From assembly GCA_022925895.1 (NCBI GenBank), contig JAKSYS010000101.1, forward strand, positions 1 to 64,000: DNA of 64,000 nucleotides, written 5' to 3'. Positions 56,201 through 64,000 of the stretch are shown piece by piece. The notes under the pieces were generated by a model. That model ran no database searches. It was not told the DNA's origin and saw only the letters and a list, made by a program, of their open reading frames with translations. The DNA comes from Fragilaria crotonensis (lineage: Eukaryota > Bacillariophyta > Fragilariophyceae > Fragilariales > Fragilariaceae). How positions within the stretch are numbered: position 1 is the stretch's first letter; each line of letters starts with the position of its first letter. Both the position numbers and the translations under genes were made by a program.

Positions 56201-58772
56201 GTGAGACCGCGGGAACTGTAGATGTGGACAACCGTCTGGATTTCGGCGAGGATGGTCTTGTGAGTGCGGTCGGCGACGGTGGTGACGGTCCGGAAACCGA
56301 TGCCGCGGGAAATGGTGTGGAGGAAACAGATGCCTTGCACGAAGAAAAAATCCACGCATAGCGTGACGTTTCGGTGGTGTATGGTGACGGGCGCCGGAAG
56401 CGGTACGGCCTCGAAGGTGGGAGCACGAGGCGCAGCGGCCGTGCGGGTCGTCTTTCCTTTGAGTGTGGCCACGTCAGGACCATAGATGTGGGTGGCCCGT
56501 CGGGCATCATCGGGGGTGACGGGACAGTTCCGGATCAAGTTCTTGGTGAGGATGGAGTAGAACTCCGCTTCACCTGGTCGTCCAAGTTTGCGATAAAGTT
56601 CGCGGGCAGTGTCTGCTGCCGCGACTTGGCGTTTGGAGAAAAATAGCTTTTGTGCCGCTACAGTGGAGATCATGGTGTAGGCATTAACACGCTCACTAGT
56701 AGTAGTAGGATGCTTACGTGCTGCAGAGTCGTACACATATAGGCCGGAACCGTGTTCCGTGAACTTCATGATGCTGCCGTCGATACGGTGCACACAGATG
56801 GATGGTCTTCAGAGGTATCTAGCGTCACGCGGCAAACTTTCCGCACCACGTCCGCAAGTGAGAGTATGTTGGCGATGGAGTGTGGGTTGTACCAGACTGC
56901 CCCAAGGTTGTGGAAGTCGCCGATCATGTCCGAGTCCTGGTGTCCGCCGTTCGTGAGGGCACGCAGGGTGTGATCGCTCTTCCGGATATTCGTCAACATG
57001 GAGGCATTGTTGAACACCGAAATGGTAGATTGCGAGTCGAGGAGGATCCACTCTGGGTCGATGCCAGAGGCGTTCTGTGCCTGCGCCAGCATGTAGGCAT
57101 ACTGGGTGAGAGTCGTGCCGGACGTCACAGTCGTGTCGCTGACCGTGGGGCAGTTCGAGGCGTAGTGCCCTATGCTGTGGCAGTGGTAGCACTCGATGCC
57201 GTCGTGCGTGAGACCGTTGTTCCCGGCCACGGCACCGTGCTGCGCAAAGGTGATTCCACTGCCAGCTGGCGTCGCGGGTGTCGCGGGGGAGCTGTGGTGG
57301 TTGTTGGATGTCCGTGGCCTCGCAGCGTTCTCGGGGGTCCGATAGTTCACGAGCAGGTTGTAGGCTGCTGTTTCATCGCATGGGTACTCGTCCCGTCCCA
57401 TTGCGTACTGGTTCGAGAGGTGAGCGATGAGGGTGCCATACTTGGAGGGGTCCGCACCGGTCACGAGAGCAATGGCAAAGGTCTTGTCGTAAGCCCTGTT
57501 CTGTCGGTCCTCTTCAGAAGGTCCCTGCCGTCTTGGTCTTTGGCGGAGATGAGCTTGTGGTTGGCGGCGATACTGCCGCCCTGCTGGGTGATCGTGACTG
57601 CCCACGCGCGGAGGTCGTCTCGGTACGAAGCGGGGACTGTCCTGGATGCTGTTTGCAGTTTAGGAAACTGCGTTGGGCGTTCATGATGGAGATGAAGCCG
57701 TTCTTCTTTTCGTCAAATTGGAGTGTGATCGATCGGATCTGTTGTAGGAGCCAAAAACAGTTGTTCCTCTTCGTCTCTGGCTTGAAAGCTTCCAGGGACC
57801 GGAGCTTATCCTTCATGGACTCGCTGCATTGGCCGAGTACAACGGCTTGTATGGTCGCGAGGTTCCCTTTGAAGGCTCCCTTTCTTTACGAACTCGCGCA
57901 ATTCCTCATCCCAGATGGCCTTCTCAACGATGGACGCCCCCGGATCGAGTTCCGTAGGCAGCTCAAGCTGTGGTTCCTCCATCTCGTCGGCGAAGAGGGC
58001 CGTCATATCCTCGGCAAACTTCAAATTCTTTTTGACGTAAGCTTCGAGTGCCTCAAGCGTTTTTGTGAACTGCCTGCGGTCGGTTTGCTCTTCAAAGCAT
58101 TCGAACACGTTGGCATTCATGCCTTCGGTGTCACCCTTGAAATTGGTGCGCGTGGGTCGATGGGATGTCCTTCCCTGTTGACCGCGTCCAGACGTGGCAC
58201 CGGTACGATTTCGTCCTCCTCTCCCTGTTCCTTGCCCGCCGGTTCTTGCGGTCGCCGGGGCGCTGGTGCCGGTCCTGCTTGTGTCTGTAACGGCACTGAT
58301 GGTGGTGTTGTTGGCAACGGAGTTACTCATCGTTTCGTTCGGTGGGTGTTATGAGGCACACGTTGTTTGGGGCTCGCCACGTACGGACTCCGTTATCTGT
58401 GAGGAAGTGTACTTGCTCTCCTGGTCCTCTGACTATAACTTCCGTTACGGTGGCCGTCTTCCCTTCTTTCTCGTTCCACTCAATCTTGTTGTTCCAAGTG
58501 GCCGGCTTGTGTAGTTTGTTTTTGATCCAGATTCTGTCCCCTCGGTGGAAACTTTGTTCGTCGCGTTTCAACGCACGTCTCGTGCTCGCTTCGTGAGTGT
58601 TGACCAACTCCTCGTCTCTCTTCTTTTCTTTGTTCTCGATAGCCTTCTTTAGCTGTGCTGTGAGTTCAGCTTCTTGTAGCTTGAGTGTCTTCAAAGCACT
58701 CGTTAGTTCTTGTATTTTTCTCTCGTCTTCCATATGCTTTCGGATTTTTTACACTTTTTTCTCTCGAAACAA

Positions 58773-59108
58773 TGTTGTAAAACCTGATTCTGCCACCGTA
58801 CGGGGTCCTTAACCGGGTACGTCTTCTTGTGGCGATTCTAACGGAGATATTAGCACTAAGAAGCGGAAGTCAATCAAACTTGTTCTAGTTGCTGGATTGT
58901 TTCGAGAGAATGATCCTCGAAACAAATTAGTTCTACTTTCCTTCTCAGCCTCACGCTTACTTGAACTACCGGTAGCGCCGACGCACCTTTGACTATGTCT
59001 GCCCACGATGGCAACGTAGCTTGCACTACTGTCATAGTTGCATCGTTACTGGTCTGGTTGCTTGTGTATTCGCTCGTACCGTCGTCCGGCTGTCCAGTAC
59101 TTCCAACA
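58773..59108 (-). repeat. 5' LTR of the copia element
   Basis: 336 bases, partner of the LTR at 52914-53251, about 99 percent identical. The receptor gene's frame runs into this LTR. Confidence 0.93.
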
Positions 59109-60325
59109 CCCGTAACGCCCTCGAAGTCAAGAGATGGAATGGCCCCACGCATCTCTGCTTGCGTTGGGAAATCTTTCTTTATAGAGCAGGCACCCAGACC
59201 AATCGTCATGAAAGCGTCGTAGCTAAATGCGGTGTATGCTGACACAAGCGGTGCATTTGTACTAAACGCGAAATCCTCCTCGAAGAAAGTAGGATCAACT
59301 TCGTGTGACATCCAAGCAATTGCATCTTTCTGTAACTCAAGGTTGAACTGGAAGTCCGTCATGAAATCATAAAACTTGGGATTCTGAGGCACTTGACGTT
59401 CGATACGACCGATCCCCGCCATGGCTCGAATCAGACTTTCATCTTCGTCCTTCTTCATTTCGAAGTTGCTAAGCTCTTGAAGGAGCCAAACATAACCATC
59501 GTCACCACTTACCCCAGCACGACTTGCCTCTTGTAAAATGTCGGTCGTTGTAATGCCAAACGAAACCAAAAACACGTACCGAACATTCGTTTTAGCCAAT
59601 ATGCTCAGTGTAACTCGAATGTCTTCTCGTGTTGCACCCTGGTCATAGGGAACCGACACCACAGTCATATTCGCGAGTATTGCTTCCGCCGTCACGGCCA
59701 AGTTGAAGGCAATACCAAACTCGTCCCGGACGTACAAACAGGCGAAATGAGTGGCGCCCAGCAGAGAAAACCATGCAACAACGGCAGTGGAATCGCCAGA
59801 ATCAGTAGGGTACAGCAGAGTGAGGTCCGGATGGGTGATAGCATCGTCAAGAGAAGGAGACGATGCATGATTGGAGATAATCGGCACGTCCCATGCATTC
59901 CCCAGAATACTCACAAGTTGAGTTTCGGTAGAGGTGCTGCAGCAGTTGATAGGGAGAGGGGACATGTGCTGAAGTGAATGCTCACGGTTCCCCGTAACGA
60001 AATCAAAATAGCTCTTCGCTGCCTTGAGTGGATTGAAAGAAGAATCACGGAAAGCAGTTTCAAGAAACAGGTCGCAACGCTCGAGCGTCGTCGGAAGCCA
60101 GGGTAGAATTGCTCCGTTTCTTTCGTTAAAATGCTTGAAAGCGAAGAAGGCTCCAATTTGTGCGTAGATCTCGAAAGGTTCGGGAGTCATTTTCCCATCG
60201 ACTTCCACGGAGACAGATACAATAACGGGAACAAACGCAACGCGATGAGTCTCGTTGACTCGAATGACCTTCGATTCCGAGCTGACGAGGGGATACTCGT
60301 CTATCGCGTCTTGCATTCTGCGCAT

Positions 60326-61025
60326 TGCTGTTTCAAGGCTGCGACTGGAATCCGTCGCTAAAGTCAGGTCTGCGCTTTGTTAAAAAGTTATGTTTCCATG
60401 AGGTGACTGAGCGGGAACATGAGACATGCTGGCGAACGACTTCCTCCGCACACGTTCACTTTTTGTTAGGTGGATTTATCAACAAAGGTGGCAGGGCGGC
60501 AGGCGGCCGATCCCAGAAATGCGTATTTCGACACGTTGGCATACAGGTGTCGTATGGTACATACGAGTGCATAAAAGAATCGTACTATGAATACGACACC
60601 TTTGTGAGACATTCTTTCCTGAAACCCGAGTACCGTACTCCAGTATCCGCTGAGTATTTCTTATTCACGAATGTCCCAAACTATTCGCATGGTCACTGCG
60701 ACATCCTGGAGTTACAGGTTTTGTACCTTCTCTGGTTCGCTCCCACCTGTTTAAGGCAGGGTTTTACGACTACAGGATCTGTACCGGTATGACATAGTAC
60801 AGGTGCTTACGCCTCTAGACATATGGTCGCAGAGTATCAACTCTAGTAGCATACGGTAGTTGGTGTAGTACGGTAATCCAAGCTTATTGACACTTTTTGG
60901 AATGCCCTACTATATTTACAGAACCTGGTACAGAAACCGAAATGATATACATGTATACGGTCGGTACTCGAAATACAAATACAGAAGTGTAGTGTACGGA
61001 TGTTGGAACTAAGCCATATCATATA
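60326..61025. other. Receptor upstream region
   Basis: About 700 bases between the receptor N-terminal exon and the second retroelement. May include an unrecognised first exon and promoter. 60780-60990 is GTAC-rich. No separate gene is convincing. Confidence 0.4.
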
Positions 61026-61513
61026 TGTTAAATAATTCCGATACCGTATCTCAATATACAGTATTACCTTTGCCAGTACTACCTTATCACCGTCGTGAAT
61101 TTCAGTTTCATGTATTGTGAGCTTAGTTTTAATCTCCTACTAAGACTATCATTCCCACCCTTGTATCTCACTGATCAGGCCTCTGTTCCCTTCTCATTCT
61201 GGGAACACCAGGTGGGATTGATGTTGCAGTAAAACCTACTGGAACAACTCCAGTCCCATAGATCTCATCTTTCACAGGTTCAATCCCATGAATTCTTGTA
61301 GAGTCTTTGACCTTCCTAGGCCCCTGACTCATTCCCTTGTTGCCCAAAGGATCTCCTTCTTTCTTCTTCTTGGTATAGACAGTTATCCAACCATCATCAA
61401 AGGTATGATAGGCAGAACAGACATCTACTGTAGCGTCGTAGTCCGAGCACGGACAAGCTGACACGACAGTACCGTTCCCATTGTACGGTACAGTAGCACT
61501 GTAGATCTTGACA
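61026..61513 (-). repeat. 3' LTR of the reduced copia element
   Basis: 488 bases, + strand TGTTAAATAATTCCG at the left and CTTGACA at the right; near-identical partner at 63401-63887. Confidence 0.9.
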
Positions 61514-63400
61514 TCCTCCGTGTTCTGAGGATCATACAAAATGCCAATCTTGAGTCTCGTGACCCACCACTCACGACCAGTAGTAGCAATGCAGTCATCG
61601 CAGAACGCGACCACCATTGCCTCTAAATTTCCGTACCTGTCAAATAGGTAGAAGAGGCATGGGTCGGTCTTGCATTGAAAAAGCCCGAGTGACTTCAGAA
61701 TTTTCGAAAATGACTCCATCGGTGCGACACCCGTCTCCAACGTTGCAGCACCAGTAACGACCATAGTAATAGGAATGTCCTCCGCGATCGAAACATGTCC
61801 TGGCACATCCAATGGTACATTGTCATCTGGTAGGTCCTTCAACTTGATTGCGTCATCTCCCAATGCTGCAAATTTTCCACTATTTCCGATAGTGACTTCA
61901 CGATTCGAATCCGTCGAATTCGTTGTATGCTTGTTGTCGTATGCGACACCACCATTGGCGCCGCTATCATTAAATAGCATTTCCTCCGCAAGTCCCAGCG
62001 TAACTGCTGATCCGACAAAAGCGCTTGGTATGACAATGACATTATCATATTCGTCCGTAGTTTCATTCGTAGCCATGATAGGGGTGTTCATGTCAGTTGC
62101 AAGAACGTCCAAGTCACATTTGGATTCCTGTTCTTCAACCAACTCAACCTCAATGGCAGATGGTTCGGTCTCCGCCGCAATGTCCTCAATGCGTGCAGTT
62201 TTAGTATCGTTCTTAGTACGGCCTCCACTGCCACAGGCCGGGATCAAATGACCAAACAAAGTGTCTTCATGCTCGCCAAAAGCCACTGAATCGGACATGT
62301 TGTCGAAGAAGCTGTCTCCCACATCCGCACAATAGTCATAGCCCTTGTAGACGGGCATAGTACCCACGCATGACGCTCCGACAAACATTGCCATATCAGC
62401 TGTAGGGTCAGACTTGAAGTTCTTTGCGCTCGCACACTCGTTCGCATAATGCCCCTTCCCTTGACAATTATAGCATGTCACATTTGACTTATCGACGTCG
62501 TCGACAGTACTGGCTTCCTTCGTGGGACCCTCCGTAGATTCGACCTTGGCCGACCTGCACTCATGTGCCTTATGGCCAATCTTGCCGCAATTCCTGCATG
62601 TTCCCTTAAATGTGTTGCTGGAGCTGAGTACCGATTCCGAGCCCCTTCCACAACCATCCTTGACAAGGGTCTTGAATTGGAGTACCACTTCCTTTCGCAA
62701 TTTCGCAAGAGGCGTATCGCTTAGGTCTCCACGGAACTTGACGATGACGCTGTCATAGTCCTTCGACATAGCTGTCATTATGTGACTCTTCATTTGCAGA
62801 TCGTCCTTCTCATACTTCAAGTTGATCCTTGCGAGCCTCATATTCAAGTGGTCCAAGTCATTGAACCAGAGTTCTGGGTCCTTCTTCGTCCCAACAAGCT
62901 TGCAATCGCTAAATGCCTGATCCAGCTCGGGGTAATTCTCTTCCGCGTCCGTTGCACAGTATTTCTCTTGTAGTATAGACCATGCCTTGTACGGATCCCC
63001 TCCGCACCGTTCAATAAGTGCATAGGCCTTGTCGGTGCAACTCGCGACCAAATATGTCCACGCTGCTGCCTTTGCCAGGTACTTCCGGTTCTCTGCCGTT
63101 GTCGTCGGACGCATGACTGTAGCGGCAGCCGTGCCGCCCGTAGTAGCCGCCGTCGCTGGCGTGACTTCGACCTCTCCATACTCGAACTGTTCAACCGTTA
63201 GTGCCGTTCCGGTACTCTCTGGTTAGTGCGAGCAAAAATCCTTTCGAGCTGGCGAGCGCAAGTGTCTTACCCTCCCATGAGCGGTATCTAGCTTCGTCGC
63301 CGTCGAACGCAAATGCGCGGACCGTAGTTCCAAACCCTGTCCCGGATTCAGCCGTTTGTTCACCATCTTGCCTTGGATATAAACTGACCGTTTATAAACG

Positions 63401-63887
63401 TGTTAAATAATTCCGATACCGTATCTCAATATACAGTATTACCTTTGCCAGTACTACCTTATCACCGTCGTGAATTTCAGTTTCATGTATTGTGAGCTTA
63501 GTTTTAATCTCCTACTAAGACTATCATTCCCACCCTTGTATCTCACTGATCAGGCCTCTGTTCCTTCTCATTCTGGGAACACCAGGTGGGATTGATGTTG
63601 CAGTAAAACCTACTGGAACAACTCCAGTCCCATAGATCTCATCTTTCACAGGTTCAATCCCATGAATTCTTGTAGAGTCTTTGACCTTCCTAGGCCCCTG
63701 ACTCATTCCCTTGTTGCCCAAAGGATCTCCTTCTTTCTTCTTCTTGGTATAGACAGTTATCCAACCATCATCAAAGGTATGATAGGCAGAACAGACATCT
63801 ACTGTAGCGTCGTAGTCCGAGCACGGACAAGCTGACACGACAGTACCGTTCCCATTGTACGGTACAGTAGCACTGTAGATCTTGACA
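63401..63887 (-). repeat. 5' LTR of the reduced copia element
   Basis: 487 bases, partner of 61026-61513, followed by the target duplication CATATA. Confidence 0.9.
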
Positions 63888-64000
63888 CATATAAGTGGAG
63901 AGTATCGTACAGGGTGCAGGGTGCAGGGTCACTATTTGGGGCCCTCTGCGACTCTGCGAAGCCTTTGAATACATGTAAGGAGTATTGATTCCTCCACGTG

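Larger units (their letters stand above)
52914..59108 (-). mobile_element. Ty1/copia LTR retrotransposon (CoDi-like), broken
   Basis: 6195 bases with LTRs at both ends and a 5-base CCCGT target duplication (52909-52913, 59109-59113). It lies antisense to the + strand, so the 5' LTR is the right one. Parts in order: an unusual short 5' module with coiled coil and a GDRIWIKNKLHKP segment (about 58730-58320), gag with one zinc knuckle (about 57190-57150), protease (LLDSQST, about 57040), integrase (about 56370-55900), reverse transcriptase (YVDDTK, about 54245) and RNase H (KSSTEAEF, about 53640). This gag-PR-INT-RT-RH order defines copia. The LTRs differ at about three positions, so insertion was recent, yet the coding frame is broken about seven to nine times. 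Confidence 0.93.
51669..60325 (-). pseudogene. Class C GPCR (GABA-B receptor-like), split by a Ty1/copia element
   Basis: The N-terminal part (60325 to 59114) is a periplasmic-binding-protein-like ligand domain (FEIYAQIGAFFAFKHFNERN, ISNHASSPSLDD, VSVPYDQGATREDIRVTLSI). The C-terminal part (52908 to 51669) has seven membrane spans of the 7tm_3 family (from NLITTTSLCIGLAFMSLVML to VVISIFCLCFLLPTFVP) and a Ser-rich tail. A 6.2-kb retroelement lies between them, with a CCCGT duplication. The host frame matches on both sides: the empty site would read FEGVTG-RVHFDPVTGSRIGG, the normal end of such a ligand domain, giving about 818 aa. With the insertion, the receptor half reads into the LTR and no 7TM is made. 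ATG 60325 may not be the first exon: an in-frame stop followed by a possible acceptor lies about 50 bases upstream, and no signal peptide is seen. The allele may be heterozygous. Confidence 0.85.
61026..63887 (-). mobile_element. Gag-bearing, reduced Ty1/copia element, broken
   Basis: 2862 bases with near-identical LTRs of 488 and 487 bases (one difference seen) and CATATA on both outer sides (61020-61025, 63888-63893) as target duplication. Parts: gag (from about 63114 leftward) with two zinc knuckles (about 62600 and 62475), a protease-like site (FNDSGANGG, about 61980) and a short reverse-transcriptase-like segment (about 61750-61600). Integrase and RNase H parts are not seen, so it cannot be autonomous. 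The parts lie in a single 648-codon frame that ends inside the LTR. Copia by gag and protease; recent by its LTRs. Confidence 0.88.

Noticed and set aside
55447-56361. 304-codon open frame on the + strand
   Set aside because: It lies antisense to the copia integrase region and is an open shadow of it.
57533-58354. 273-codon + strand frame
   Set aside because: Antisense shadow of the copia gag region.
60325-60792. 155-codon + strand gene
   Set aside because: No homology-like features; begins on the opposite strand of the receptor exon and is likely chance.

Overview
The window looks like nuclear DNA of a diatom, probably a pennate one. The evidence is: an eight-fold array of helicase-associated (HA) domains; Ty1/copia elements of the diatom CoDi type; several proteins whose N-terminus is an ER signal peptide followed by a Phe-containing plastid motif (GUN4, a nucleotide transporter, an alpha/beta hydrolase, a PDZ protein, a FAD oxidoreductase); and short GT-AG introns of about 60-190 bases. 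No species can be fixed from the sequence alone. Many open reading frames begin upstream of the first real ATG, so starts given here were placed on ATG codons read from the DNA.

Layout: 0.2-8.0 kb holds an aquaporin, a mitochondrial TPR protein, a PPR protein and a peroxisomal acyl-CoA oxidase. 8.4-10.8 kb is a gene-poor block bounded by perfect 31-bp inverted repeats; it contains 17 copies of a 73-bp satellite, each unit built on a 37-base palindrome. 11.1-18.3 kb has a THUMP-type RNA methyltransferase with a second methyltransferase domain, a plastid PDZ protein, a Stowaway-like MITE, a 2OG-Fe(II) oxygenase and GUN4. 18.5-28.5 kb has a plastid NTT nucleotide transporter, an NPPY methyltransferase, coronin, a plastid hydrolase and a COG2509 FAD oxidoreductase. 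29-48 kb has the HA-domain protein, an FHA-WDR70 fusion, threonine aldolase, an UNC93-like transporter, a TPR protein, DNA polymerase alpha subunit B, a second MITE, tRNA-Lys and tRNA-Gln, a bifunctional HPPK-DHPS and a TTC38-like protein. 48.7-50.4 kb has a J-domain remnant and a pterin carbinolamine dehydratase homologue.

From 51.7 kb on, the window is shaped by retrotransposons. A class C (GABA-B-like) G-protein-coupled receptor gene is split by a 6.2-kb Ty1/copia element with near-identical LTRs and a CCCGT target duplication. A 2.9-kb gag-bearing copia derivative with near-identical LTRs lies just beyond it. Both appear to be recent insertions; both are broken as autonomous elements.

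The genes are mostly unrelated housekeeping or organelle genes, alternating in strand and often convergent with very short spacing. Functional links are loose: GUN4 and NTT serve the plastid; HPPK-DHPS makes folate and the PCD homologue acts on related pterins; POLA2, WDR70 and tRNA genes are general nuclear functions. Three host genes (NTT, FHA-WDR70, one TPR gene) each carry one single-base frame disruption in otherwise conserved sequence, two of them at homopolymers, which raises the question of assembly error.
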